From JAVBNH01 sp031551635 (lineage in GTDB: Bacteria > Bacillota > Clostridia > Oscillospirales > Acutalibacteraceae): a stretch of 64,000 nucleotides of DNA. Both the position numbers and the translations under genes were made by a program. Positions 33,260 to 41,939 of this stretch are shown piece by piece (position 1 is the first letter of the stretch; every line of letters starts with the position of its first letter). The DNA lies in the NCBI GenBank assembly GCA_031551635.1, contig JAVBNH010000021.1, positions 1-64,000 on the forward strand. Direction: 5' to 3'. Below the pieces are notes generated by a model, which saw nothing but the letters and a program-made list of their open reading frames with translations, was not told the DNA's origin and did no database searches.

Positions 33260-35266
33260 TCAATTCATTTCAGAAAAATTTTGCGGCTTTTTTATAGTCC
33301 TTTTCTTCAAAACAACACGGGTTACAATCATAAGCGCAATAACACTCAAGGCAATTGAGATAAACAAAGCATTGTTTTTTAAGAAGGATAAGAAACGTGA
33401 ATTATCTTCGCTGAGGGAAATCGGGAGGATTGTGTTGACCTGTCTGGCATTATTCTCTGCAGTTTTCGACATTCCGAGCACATAGCCGTTTGAGTCAGTT
33501 ATGTATTCGTAACCTGTCGGCGCCGCGTCCATCTCAGAGACATGCTTATATGTCAGGCTGTCATACTGCGCGGACATTGAGGCTAGAATAGCGTGGTTTG
33601 AAGCGGAGGCGGAGGATTGCGAGGAGCTGCCGCCTATGGGATTAAAGCCTGTATTTATATCAATTCCGCCGACGCCGCCGAGTGTTCCGTCGTCAGCCTT
33701 TGAAGCTGTCGCGGTGGTTGAGGGATTGTTGAACCTGACCTCAAAGAGTGAAAAAGCCTTAGTCAGCAGAGGTGTAACCAGCGTGTCCGGTGTGCTTTCA
33801 ATCTGCCCGAGGAAGTCAAAGCCCTGGCTCTGGCTTTCGGTGTCAAAATTCGGAGTAAGTAAATTAAGGATGCTTGTTATATTTTCAGGAAGGTTGGCAA
33901 TCCCGAACTGGCTGAAAATATCCTTGACTATTCCGGGCACCTGCAAATCGGTGGTTGTCTGCTGCTCTTTAGTTTCATCCTCAGGCGGCTCTGTGTCGCC
34001 CTGATTGATTTTGACTGTATAAGTAACAGTCTGGTCGGTTAGTATCGTATTGTTTTTCGTCTGAACATACCGCGCATCAATTTTAACTGTTGTCGACGGC
34101 TGGGATTTATCGAGCGTTATTTTGTTGTAATCGTTCTCAACAGCTTCCTTGCCGTCGATATAAACATAGACCTTCTGCTGCTTTGAGTCATCGTTTTTCT
34201 GGTAGAAGCGCGGCATAATCCAAACCGCGTCGCGTTTATACTCAAGGTTGACGTCATAATCGGTAATATCAGCATAGAAAATATCCTCGAGTGCGAAGCA
34301 GTTTGTGTTTTTGCAAATGATATCAAAAGCGGCTTCATAGCTTGTGTCATTTTTAACGGTTAAATTATTGTCCTGCCCCATTGCCTGAAGCACATAGAAT
34401 GGCACATTATCCTTGCTCAGCGCGTCGGCGAGAAGAGTCGGATCAAGCGTCACATCATAAAGCCTTCCAAGCATCACAGCGAGAAGCTTTGTTCTGATAT
34501 TATCAAGAGAATCGGATTCAGCATCGACTGTAAGCCCTGCGGTTTCGATAGTCATAACCGCGAGAAGCTTCATAAGCTCTGCGTCGCTGGTTTCAGCCGT
34601 GACAGAATAGCCCTGATTTGCAAGGCTTAGCTTGCCGAACGCGGTGAAATACTGCGAAATATTTTCAATCGAGGCATTCGGGGACAGCTTTTCAAGCTGA
34701 GATAAATCCTTGCTTGACATTTTACTCAGATAAATAACAAACGCACCCTCAACAGTTGTGCCGACAGGGAGCTTTAAATAGTCAGGCTGAGCCTTTAGCA
34801 ATGAATACAGTGAGCGGGCGAGAATTTTCGTCTCGTTGGTAATCTGATCAGAAGGTGGGTATACTATGCCTTTTGATTCGAGCCAAGATTGTATGTATTC
34901 GTCACTCACACCGTCTTTATAAGCCAATGAATATTCGTTGAGAAGGTCAAAAGCGTATAGGTATGCTGCGCGCCTGTCGTCACTTGTCATATTAACGCTG
35001 TAAAGCTTGACATCCTGATTGACGACCTTTTTGAAGCTTTCGGCGGTTTGGGTGTAGGGGTAGTCGGTATTCGCGATGAGATAACTTGTTTTAGGGATAT
35101 TTCCGATTGTGAGCAAATCTTCTTTAACTTGAATTTCATCAAGCCATGCGGGGTTTAATTTATCATATTTAAACTGAGTATCGATTGCATGAACGCCAAC
35201 AGACGACGCAAACGATAAAACAATCAATATTGAGATTGTAATTAATGATGTTTTTCTCTTTTGCAA
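33260..35266 (-). CDS. Large exported protein with C-terminal membrane anchor, function unknown
   Basis: About 668 residues. The N-terminal signal peptide is KRKTSLITISILIVLSF with a likely cut after VHA near residue 27. A mostly helical region (30-340) precedes a beta-rich cadherin-like segment (about 350-430, ending TVTYTVKINQGD). After a Thr/Glu-rich linker and a Ser/Gly-rich stretch, one transmembrane helix lies at about 640-660, followed by a KKRTIKK cytoplasmic tail. I do not recognise the family. TTG at 35266 follows GGAGG by 8 nt and is preferred over an in-frame ATG that precedes that site. It is monocistronic with its own promoter and could be a surface or sporulation membrane protein. 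Confidence 0.75.
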   Translation of the reverse strand: MQKRKTSLITISILIVLSFASSVGVHAIDTQFKYDKLNPAWLDEIQVKEDLLTIGNIPKTSYLIANTDYPYTQTAESFKKVVNQDVKLYSVNMTSDDRRAAYLYAFDLLNEYSLAYKDGVSDEYIQSWLESKGIVYPPSDQITNETKILARSLYSLLKAQPDYLKLPVGTTVEGAFVIYLSKMSSKDLSQLEKLSPNASIENISQYFTAFGKLSLANQGYSVTAETSDAELMKLLAVMTIETAGLTVDAESDSLDNIRTKLLAVMLGRLYDVTLDPTLLADALSKDNVPFYVLQAMGQDNNLTVKNDTSYEAAFDIICKNTNCFALEDIFYADITDYDVNLEYKRDAVWIMPRFYQKNDDSKQQKVYVYIDGKEAVENDYNKITLDKSQPSTTVKIDARYVQTKNNTILTDQTVTYTVKINQGDTEPPEDETKEQQTTTDLQVPGIVKDIFSQFGIANLPENITSILNLLTPNFDTESQSQGFDFLGQIESTPDTLVTPLLTKAFSLFEVRFNNPSTTATASKADDGTLGGVGGIDINTGFNPIGGSSSQSSASASNHAILASMSAQYDSLTYKHVSEMDAAPTGYEYITDSNGYVLGMSKTAENNARQVNTILPISLSEDNSRFLSFLKNNALFISIALSVIALMIVTRVVLKKRTIKKPQNFSEMN

Positions 35267-35340
35267 GATTAAACCTCCATTCAAGCTTTCAAAATATATA
35301 AGAAAGTGAAATACTCACATTTTCACACTATAACGATACA

Positions 35341-35369
35341 ATGATACTACTTTTATAGTAATTAGTCAA
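35341..35369 (-). promoter_or_regulatory. Sigma-A-type promoter for the 33260-35266 gene, flanked by 13-bp inverted repeats
   Basis: On the minus strand TTGACT (35369-35364), a 17-bp spacer and TATCAT (35346-35341) form a promoter. A perfect 13-bp inverted repeat, CACATTTTCACAC at 35316-35328 and GTGTGAAAATGTG at 35443-35455, brackets it. Confidence 0.65.
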
Positions 35370-35538
35370 GCAGTATAACTGTTAAAAAATATTAACAATA
35401 TATTAATTTTCAAACTATTACAGCAAAATATGCCAAGCAATGGTGTGAAAATGTGCAAAAATATTTAATAAAGTATGAACAAGGGTAATTTTTTAGCGTT
35501 TTTTCAAATCGCTTTTATCTTTTTTCCATCATAAAAAT

Positions 35539-36042
35539 TTACAAATTTACGTTTTCATCTTTTGCCCTGTTTAAAAGCCCGCCGGAATTTATTATTTCGC
35601 AGATAAAATCCGGAAAAGGTTCAGCGTTATAGGTTTCACTGTTTGATTTGTCAGTTATAAGCCCCGAATTAAAATCTATTTCGACAATATCGCCTTTTTT
35701 TATGCTCTTCGCCGCCTGCCCGCTTTCGATAATCGCCAGCCCGATGTTAATAGCGTTCCTGTAAAAAATCCGTGCGAAGCTTTCAGCGATAACGCAGGAG
35801 ATACCTGAAGCCTTTAATGCAAGCGGAGCATGCTCCCGGGAGGAGCCGCAGCCAAAATTCTTGCCGGCGACAATAACATCGCCTGCCGTGACACAGGCGG
35901 CGAAATCCCGGTCGATATCCTCCATACAGTGCGCCGCCAAAGATGAGGCGTCATAGCGGCTGAGATAGCGTGCGGGAATTATTACATCTGTATCAATGTT
36001 ATCACCGTATTTGAAAACTTTTCCGTTTATTACCGTACTCAT
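35539..36042 (-). CDS. leuD: 3-isopropylmalate/citramalate dehydratase small subunit
   Basis: A 167-residue aconitase swivel-domain subunit with the family motifs YGDNIDTDVIIPARYL near residue 12 and GKNFGCGSSREHAPLAL near 60. With LeuC it isomerises 2-isopropylmalate to 3-isopropylmalate, and citramalate to 3-methylmalate. It lies 37 bp downstream of leuC. Because cimA, not leuA, is in the cluster, the complex probably serves at least the citramalate route to isoleucine. Confidence 0.94.
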   Translation of the reverse strand: MSTVINGKVFKYGDNIDTDVIIPARYLSRYDASSLAAHCMEDIDRDFAACVTAGDVIVAGKNFGCGSSREHAPLALKASGISCVIAESFARIFYRNAINIGLAIIESGQAAKSIKKGDIVEIDFNSGLITDKSNSETYNAEPFPDFICEIINSGGLLNRAKDENVNL

Positions 36043-36079
36043 ATTCTCACTCCAGAATTAAAATCTAGTTGTTTTTCAC

Positions 36080-37342
36080 TTACTCTCCGAAAAGATAGCC
36101 CTTTGTGGCTGTCTGAGCGGCTATTGAGGGGGAGGCGAGATAAATCCCACTGTTTTCATGTCCCATTCTGCCGACAAAATTCCTGTTGGTAGTTGATACG
36201 CAAGCCTCGCCGTCGGCGAGAATACCCATGTGACCTCCAAGGCAGGGACCGCAGGTAGGAGTTGAAACAATTGCGCCGGCTTCGATGAAAATTTCGCTCA
36301 GACCCTCGCGGATACACTGAAGAAAAACCTCGCGGCTTCCCGGAATAATTATTACGCGGGTGTCGGGGCTTACTTTTTTACCCCTAAGAATCTCTGCGGC
36401 GACGCGCATATCTTCAATCCGCCCGTTTGTGCACGAACCGATTACAACTTGATTTATAAAGATTTTTTCCCCGAGAGCGTTGACCTCGTCAATTGTCTTT
36501 GTGTTTGAAGGGAGGTGGGGAAAAGCCACAGTCGGACGCAATAAATCGAGATTAATTTCAATCGTCCGCTCATACTCAGCGTCCCCATCAGGAGTGAAAA
36601 CGGTAAATTCTCTGTTTAATCTGCCTGAAAGGTATTCCTTCGCAGCTTCGTCTACCGGGAAAATTCCGTTTTTAGCTCCGCATTCAATTGCCATATTCGC
36701 AATACAAAACCTATCGTCCATTGAAAGACTCTTAATGCCTTCTCCGCAGAATTCCAATGACCGGTAGCGAGCACCGTCAACACCTATTAGCCCGATTAAA
36801 TGCAGAATCAAGTCCTTTCCGCTGACACCCTTTTGAAGTTTTCCACTCAGCAGGACTTTTATCGCAGACGGCACCTTAAACCAGGTTTTTCCGCTAGCCA
36901 TAGCATAAGCGGCATCAGTCGAGCCGACACCTGTCGCGAATGCGCCGAGGGCACCGTAAGTGCAAGTGTGCGAATCCGCGCCGATTATGAGCTCGCCCGG
37001 AGCAATGAATCCCTGCTCCGGCAGCAAGACATGCTCTATGCCCATTCTGCCGACATCATAAAGGTTTTTTACTTCATTTTTACGCGCGAATTCCCTTATT
37101 TTTCTGCAGTTTTCTGCGGATTCAATGTCTTTATTAGGCGTGAAGTGGTCAAGCACAAAAATTACCTTGTCATTGTTATATAGCTTGTTAAAACCGAAAT
37201 TTTCAAGCTCCCTTATCGCGACGGGAGCAGTTATATCGTTGCTTAGAACAAGGTCAGGAAATGCCTCAATCAATTGACCTGCATGGACTGAAGGCAGATT
37301 TGCTTTCGCGGCTAAAATTTTTTGGGTCATTGTCATTGCCAT
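36080..37342 (-). CDS. leuC: 3-isopropylmalate/citramalate dehydratase large subunit
   Basis: About 420 residues of the archaeal/clostridial LeuC type. The 4Fe-4S cluster Cys residues are visible in GSCTNGRIED near residue 300 and TPTCGPCLGGHMG near 360. ADSHTCTYGALGAFATGVGSTD near 125 is the substrate-side signature. I take the ATG at 37342, because the AAAGGA site lies about 12 nt before it; an in-frame ATG at 37354 directly follows that site. The leader upstream is a 96-bp tandem duplication containing a second copy of the same ribosome site. Confidence 0.94.
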   Translation of the reverse strand: MAMTMTQKILAAKANLPSVHAGQLIEAFPDLVLSNDITAPVAIRELENFGFNKLYNNDKVIFVLDHFTPNKDIESAENCRKIREFARKNEVKNLYDVGRMGIEHVLLPEQGFIAPGELIIGADSHTCTYGALGAFATGVGSTDAAYAMASGKTWFKVPSAIKVLLSGKLQKGVSGKDLILHLIGLIGVDGARYRSLEFCGEGIKSLSMDDRFCIANMAIECGAKNGIFPVDEAAKEYLSGRLNREFTVFTPDGDAEYERTIEINLDLLRPTVAFPHLPSNTKTIDEVNALGEKIFINQVVIGSCTNGRIEDMRVAAEILRGKKVSPDTRVIIIPGSREVFLQCIREGLSEIFIEAGAIVSTPTCGPCLGGHMGILADGEACVSTTNRNFVGRMGHENSGIYLASPSIAAQTATKGYLFGE

Positions 37343-37345
37343 ATA

Positions 37346-37538
37346 TATGACCATTCCTTTCAGTCAATATTTAACTAATGTGTCCTAATTTTGTTTTGCT
37401 TAAAAGGCACAAATCCTTTTGAAAAACAAGTTTTTCAAACTTATGACCATTCCTTTCAGTCAATATTGAGCTAATGTGTCCTAAATTAATTTTGCTTAAA
37501 AGGCACAAAACCTTTTGAAAAACAAGTTTTTCAAACTT
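37346..37538 (-). repeat. Tandem duplication of the leuC leader (2 x 96 bp)
   Basis: 37346-37441 and 37442-37538 are near-identical copies, both starting TATGACCATTCCTTTCAGTC on the plus strand. Each copy holds the leuC-type ribosome site (CTGAAAGGAATGG on the minus strand) and a hairpin of TTTGAAAAAC/GTTTTTCAAA with a 2-nt loop. Differences are mostly clustered at two short spots, so the duplication is fairly recent. Confidence 0.92.
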
Positions 37539-37549
37539 CATCATCCCTT

Positions 37550-39112
37550 TTATGAGTTAAAAAGTTTATATTCGATGGAGTCGACGAGGGCAAGCCAGCT
37601 GGCTTCGATTATATCCTGGGAAACGCCTATGGTCGTCCACTCCTTTTTGCTGTCGCTCGATGTAATCAGTACCCGAACCTGGGCTGCTGTGGCATCCCTC
37701 GGCTCCATAACGCGCACCTTATAGTCAATCAAATGAACCTCCCTGAGCGCCGGAAAATCTTCACTCAGCGCTTTTCTGAGGGATTTGTCGAGGGCGTTTA
37801 CAGGGCCTTCGCCGTCCTCGGCTGTCGTAATCTGAACACCGTTGACGCTGAGCTTTATAGTCGCGGTCGCGCTGCCGGTGTCATAGGGCTTTTCATCAAG
37901 AACCTTGTAGTTAATGAGCTTGAAAAACGGTTCGATTTTTTTTGCTTCCCGCAATATAATCAAGTCAATAGAGCTCTCCGCGCCCTCAAACTGATAGCCC
38001 ATATATTCTTTTTCCTTGATGACGGAAATAATCCTGCTTAAAATTTCAGTGTTGCCGTCAAAATCCGGAATGGTTTTTTTGATTCGTGTGAGTACCGAAG
38101 CTTTTCCGGAAATTTCCGAAATGAGAAAATGTCTTGAGTTGCCTACGGCTTCGGGTAGAATATGCTCATATGCGCCGCTTTTCTTCATCACGGCGTCCGC
38201 ATGCATACCGGCCTTGTGGGCAAAGGCGCTGCCGCCTATAAAGGGTGTATTGTTTCTTATTGATATATTCGAAATTTCAGCTATCTGCCTTGCGGTCTGA
38301 TACAGCATGGGCAGGTTATTCTCAGGAATGCAGATATAGTCCGATTTAAGCTGCAAATTCGGAATAATAGAGCAAAGTGAGGCGTTACCGCTTCTCTCGC
38401 CGAATCCGAGGAAGGTACCCTGCACATGGGCTGCGCCTGCTTTAACAGCTGAAAGAGAAACCGCGGTAGCAAGGTCTGAATCGTTGTGCGCGTGTATGCC
38501 GATTTCTGTTTCCGGAAAGCTTTTTTTTGCTTCCAGCACTGCCTTCGCGATAAAATCAGGGAAGCTCCCGCCGTTTGTGTCGCACAGGCATATCGTTTCG
38601 CAGCCGCCTTTAATCGCGGCTTCTAGCGTTTTCAATGCATATTCCCGGTTTTCCTTGTATGCGTCAAAAAAGTGTTCTGCATCATAGATAACATACCTGT
38701 TATTGCTCTTCAAGAAAAATATGGTTTCTTCAATCATACAAAGATTATTTTCCGGGCTGGTGTTCAGTACATTTTCGACATGATACAATGAGCTTTTCCC
38801 AAAAACGGAAATATATTTAGTATTTGAGTCGAGAAGTGAAAGCAATGAGGCATCCTCATTACATTTCAGCTCCTTGCGTCTGGTGCTTCCAAAGGCGCAG
38901 AGCTTGGAAACGCGGAGGTTAAGAGCGGAAGCCTCTTTGAAAAAGTCGGCTTCCTTTCGGTTGGAGGTCGGGTTGCCCGCTTCAATAAAGGCTATGCCAA
39001 TATTGTCAAGAGCCTTGACAATATTCAGCTTATCTTTTACCGAAAAGGATATCCCTTCACCCTGAGCTCCGTCGCGAAGGGTTGTGTCAAGTATTGTTAA
39101 AGGCTTTTTCAA
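37550..39112 (-). CDS. cimA: (R)-citramalate synthase CimA
   Basis: A 520-residue HMG-CoA-lyase-like enzyme of the CimA type: condenses acetyl-CoA with pyruvate to citramalate, the first step of threonine-independent isoleucine synthesis. The catalytic barrel begins ILDTTLRDGAQGEGISFSV and contains ICLCDTNGGSFPDF and GIHAHNDSDLATAVSL. The C-terminal LeuA-like regulatory domain (about 385-510) includes the VNALDKSLRKAL segment, which would bind the feedback inhibitor (isoleucine). It is followed by leuC and leuD. Neither leuB nor ilv genes are in the window. Translation starts at TTG 39112. Confidence 0.94.
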   Translation of the reverse strand: MKKPLTILDTTLRDGAQGEGISFSVKDKLNIVKALDNIGIAFIEAGNPTSNRKEADFFKEASALNLRVSKLCAFGSTRRKELKCNEDASLLSLLDSNTKYISVFGKSSLYHVENVLNTSPENNLCMIEETIFFLKSNNRYVIYDAEHFFDAYKENREYALKTLEAAIKGGCETICLCDTNGGSFPDFIAKAVLEAKKSFPETEIGIHAHNDSDLATAVSLSAVKAGAAHVQGTFLGFGERSGNASLCSIIPNLQLKSDYICIPENNLPMLYQTARQIAEISNISIRNNTPFIGGSAFAHKAGMHADAVMKKSGAYEHILPEAVGNSRHFLISEISGKASVLTRIKKTIPDFDGNTEILSRIISVIKEKEYMGYQFEGAESSIDLIILREAKKIEPFFKLINYKVLDEKPYDTGSATATIKLSVNGVQITTAEDGEGPVNALDKSLRKALSEDFPALREVHLIDYKVRVMEPRDATAAQVRVLITSSDSKKEWTTIGVSQDIIEASWLALVDSIEYKLFNS

Positions 39113-39200
39113 AACAACCCCGTGCCTTCCTGAAAATTTAAAGTATTACAGCAGATTTTTTAGTTTCAAAATTTTGTATCAATGTACAAATCAAATTTAA

Positions 39201-40244
39201 TTATCGAGTTGAAAAACTATATGTTGTGCGTGAGTAAAATTCTTCTCCGACTTCCAGCAGACATGACGGAAAATCTTTTTGGTTCGGTGTGTCGGGATAA
39301 AACTGTGTTTCAAGACAAAAAGCGCTTCTGAAAGGCATTGCCTTGCCGTTTTTGCCGATGTCGCCCTTCAAAAAATTGCCGGTGTAGAGCTGGATTCCCG
39401 GCATATCGGTCTCGACAGTCATGAAAATCCCGCTTTTTTTATCGTAAGCGTTTGCGCTCCCGGGTGAACCGCTCGCAGTGTTCATAAAACAATAATTGTG
39501 GTCATAACCGTTAGCGAGAAGCAGCTGCTCGTCATCAAAATCTATGCGCTCGCCAATCGGAATGGGAGTAAGGAATGTAAATGGAGTATCCTTTACACTC
39601 CTGATTTCACCGGTCGGTATCAGATTCTCATCGACAGGTGTAAAAAACTCTGCGTTTATCTGCAGAACCGTGTCGAGAATTGATGTCGAATCATAGCCGG
39701 AAAGGTTGAAATACATATGATTTGTCGGATTATAGAAGGTCGGCTTTGTGGTTTTCGCGCGGTATTCAATTTTGAGTGAATCATCATCCGAAAGGCTGTA
39801 AATAACCTCTGCCGAGATGTCCCCGGGGAAGCCCTCAGAGCCGTCAGGTGTAAAGAGGGTTAGCTTTACAGAGTCATTTTCTATAGTTTCGGCTTCCCAA
39901 ATAGCGTTTGTGAAAAGCCGATTTGAATGAAGGCTGTTTTTTCCGTTGTCGTTGCGCTCAAGTGTGTATATATTTTCTCCAACAGAAAAAGCACCGCCGG
40001 CAATTCTGTTCGCATAGGGACCGACTGCCGCGCCCTGGTAATCAGAGCTGAGATAGGAGTCAATATCGTCAAAGCCGAGAGTTATATCGCGCTTATTGCC
40101 GTATTTGTCGTTGACAAAGAGCTTTTCGACTGTCGCGCCCAGTGTCAATATTTCGATTTGCATATTATTTTTATTCTTGATTATATACTTATCAACCTGT
40201 CTGCCGTCTGCGAGTGTCTTATAAGCTTTTTTTTGTGAAAGCAC
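39201..40244 (-). CDS. galM: Aldose 1-epimerase (galactose mutarotase)
   Basis: A 347-residue beta-sandwich mutarotase that interconverts alpha and beta anomers of galactose or glucose. Family hallmarks are the NRIAGGAFSVGENIYTLERNDNGKNSLH segment near residue 80, PTNHMYFNLSG (catalytic His) near 175, and the C-terminal LYTGNFL and CLETQFYPDTPN (catalytic Glu near 310). Length is typical. It is monocistronic with its own promoter. Confidence 0.94.
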   Translation of the reverse strand: MLSQKKAYKTLADGRQVDKYIIKNKNNMQIEILTLGATVEKLFVNDKYGNKRDITLGFDDIDSYLSSDYQGAAVGPYANRIAGGAFSVGENIYTLERNDNGKNSLHSNRLFTNAIWEAETIENDSVKLTLFTPDGSEGFPGDISAEVIYSLSDDDSLKIEYRAKTTKPTFYNPTNHMYFNLSGYDSTSILDTVLQINAEFFTPVDENLIPTGEIRSVKDTPFTFLTPIPIGERIDFDDEQLLLANGYDHNYCFMNTASGSPGSANAYDKKSGIFMTVETDMPGIQLYTGNFLKGDIGKNGKAMPFRSAFCLETQFYPDTPNQKDFPSCLLEVGEEFYSRTTYSFSTR

Positions 40245-40275
40245 AATATCACCCTTTAACTCTATTTTGTCTATA

Positions 40276-40305
40276 ATTATATAACTTTTTTATATAATCT
40301 GTCAA
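40276..40305 (-). promoter_or_regulatory. Sigma-A promoter for galM
   Basis: Read on the minus strand: TTGACA (40305-40300), an 18-bp spacer, TATAAT (40281-40276). It lies about 32 bp ahead of the galM start. Confidence 0.85.
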
Positions 40306-40393
40306 TAAAAAAAACAGTGTTAATTTATGAACAAATTAGTTTTGGTTGATTTTTACGGTTCTTTTATGTATTATTGCTGCAGTGGTTTTTTTA

Positions 40394-40470
40394 TTGTTAC
40401 TTTAAAGGGCTGAAAGCACAATAAAAAACATATTCTGGGCTGAGGGCATGGCAAGCCAAGTCCATGTTAG
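40394..40470 (-). mobile_element. 73-bp hairpin element, copy 3 (inverted)
   Basis: Reverse-orientation copy: TTAG (complement of CTAA) at 40467-40470 bounds a 73-bp unit down to 40394. The hairpin arm is imperfect here, and the distal CTAA has drifted. The copy sits directly before the metallopeptidase gene and may carry its promoter. Confidence 0.75.
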
Positions 40471-40483
40471 GGGTGAAAGGCTA

Positions 40484-41224
40484 ATGCTTCGTGAGCTTGA
40501 GCTGAGCGGGCAGCTTGTTGAGTATGAGCTGGTGCGGAAAAATGTCAAGCGCGTTAATTTGCGCATTAAGGCGGGCGGCTGTATTTATATCAGCGCGAAT
40601 AATAGTGTCAGTATTGAATTTATCGAATCGTTTATGCGGAAAAATTCGGAATACATAATAAATACCATTGCGAAGCTTGCTGAGGTACCGGTGAAAGACA
40701 CGGCTCAACCGGAATTTCTTGAAGGAGACAGCTTTTTTGTTTTCGGCGAAAAAAAATTTATCCGACTTTTTGAGTCGGATTATGAGAAAGCTGAAGCTAT
40801 CGGTGATGAGCTGTTCATTTATGTAAAGGACCTTAATGACGAAAACACGAAAATTGACGCGGTTAATATATGGATTTCCGGCTATTTCAAAGAAAAGCTA
40901 AACGAAATATTTGAAAAAGTCAAAAATGATATGCGGAAATACTGTGATTTTTCTATCAGCAAAATTTATCTTAAGGAGCTGAAAAGCTATTGGGGTAAAA
41001 ATACCCCCCAAAAAGGAGAGATAACTCTTAATAAAAAGCTGTGTCATTACCCGCCGGAATGTCTCGAATTCGTTATATATCACGAGTTCGCTCACTTCAG
41101 GCATATGAATCACTCAAAGGAGTTTCATGCTTTTATGGATATGATTTATCCCGAATGGAAGGAAAAAAGAGAAATTCTCAAAAAGCGTGAATATGAAAAA
41201 TATTTTTCAGCAAATAATTATTAA
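40484..41224 (+). CDS. YgjP/M48-like metallopeptidase
   Basis: A 246-residue protein starting MLRELELSGQLVEYELVRKN. The C-terminal zinc motif YHEFAHFRHMNHSKEFHAFM (HExxH with a third His) near residue 210 and the preceding WGKNTPQKGEITLNKKL are hallmarks of the YgjP-like family of SprT-related peptidases. No signal peptide, so cytoplasmic. The substrate is unknown. The ATG at 40484 follows AGGGGTGAAAGG; the frame is open upstream into the 73-bp element, but those codons are repeat DNA. Confidence 0.88.
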   Translation: MLRELELSGQLVEYELVRKNVKRVNLRIKAGGCIYISANNSVSIEFIESFMRKNSEYIINTIAKLAEVPVKDTAQPEFLEGDSFFVFGEKKFIRLFESDYEKAEAIGDELFIYVKDLNDENTKIDAVNIWISGYFKEKLNEIFEKVKNDMRKYCDFSISKIYLKELKSYWGKNTPQKGEITLNKKLCHYPPECLEFVIYHEFAHFRHMNHSKEFHAFMDMIYPEWKEKREILKKREYEKYFSANNY

Positions 41225-41306
41225 AAAAGCCACAAAATATTACTTGATTTTTTCATTAAATAGTTATATGATGTGCTGTAGTATTAATCACGAAAGGAGA
41301 GCAATT

Positions 41307-41552
41307 ATGGACGCAGGACAGGAAAGATTTTTTGATTATATAGTCGAGCGCGCGCAGGACGGCAAGCAAGAGGAGGTTAAGCAGCTTCTTGAGGAGAGCT
41401 TTGCGAAAATGGCAGAGGGAACGATGAATCAGGAATATCTCCAGAACTTCGCGCTTTCCCTTGCAATGAACTTAAAAACGGAAGCGCTTCCCGAGGTTAT
41501 GGAAATCATGCAAAATTTCGCGAAAAACCTTGGCGAAAATAAACCGGAATAA
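41307..41552 (+). CDS. Small acidic helical protein, 81 residues, unknown
   Basis: The ATG at 41307 follows GAAAGGAGA. The product is Glu/Gln/Met-rich and mainly helical (RFFDYIVERAQDGKQEEVKQ, then FAKMAEGTMNQEYLQNFALS). No signal peptide, Cys or membrane segment. I do not recognise it. It lies 82 bp after the metallopeptidase gene and 16 bp before a 73-bp element. The strong ribosome site supports a real gene. Confidence 0.65.
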   Translation: MDAGQERFFDYIVERAQDGKQEEVKQLLEESFAKMAEGTMNQEYLQNFALSLAMNLKTEALPEVMEIMQNFAKNLGENKPE

Positions 41553-41564
41553 GTATTTAACACT

Positions 41565-41641
41565 CTAACATGGGCTTGGCTTGCCAAACCCACAATCCAA
41601 GTATTGTTTTTTATTAAGCTTTCAGCCCAATAAGGCACTAA
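41565..41641 (+). mobile_element. 73-bp hairpin element, copy 4
   Basis: CTAA (41565-41568), then exactly 73 bp ending in CTAA (41638-41641). The same GGGCTTGGC hairpin and GCTTTCAGCCC end are present. Confidence 0.88.
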
Positions 41642-41696
41642 AAGATAATCAATGCTTGATAATTTAAAAAATGCCTTAATCAATGTATTCAGCAAG

Positions 41697-41720
41697 CCCA
41701 CCAAACGGTGGGTTTTTTTT
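41697..41720 (+). terminator. Rho-independent terminator
   Basis: CCCACC, AAAC loop, GGTGGG followed by eight or more T (41713-41721). It lies between two 73-bp elements, upstream of the signal peptidase gene, and would end transcripts from the 40484-41552 genes. Confidence 0.8.
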
Positions 41721-41832
41721 TCGGCAAAATATAACAAAGCTGCTTTATATTCTCAGAGTGCTGATGAATAATTTTAAAACTCAAACAAACAATAGATACA
41801 CCACTGGATTTCTGCACATTTGAATTATTATA

Positions 41833-41906
41833 TTAGCACCTTAATGTTCTGAAATCAATAAAAACAAGACAAAGGTTGTGGGTTTAGCAAGCCAAGCCCA
41901 CGTTAG
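41833..41906 (-). mobile_element. 73-bp-family hairpin element, copy 5 (inverted, 70 bp)
   Basis: Reverse copy bounded by TTAG at 41833-41836 and 41903-41906. Three bases shorter than the other copies. The 41553-41939 gap consists of copy 4, the terminator and this copy. Confidence 0.82.
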
Positions 41907-41939
41907 CAGAAAAAGGAAGATATTTTTTTGGAGGATAAT

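Noticed and set aside
37346..37538. T-box or leucine attenuator before leuC
   Set aside because: No T-box sequence or specifier loop is recognisable; the leader is best described as a duplicated segment with a hairpin.
40448..40483. Upstream in-frame start for the metallopeptidase
   Set aside because: The extra codons belong to the 73-bp mobile element, and the better ribosome site precedes the ATG at 40484.
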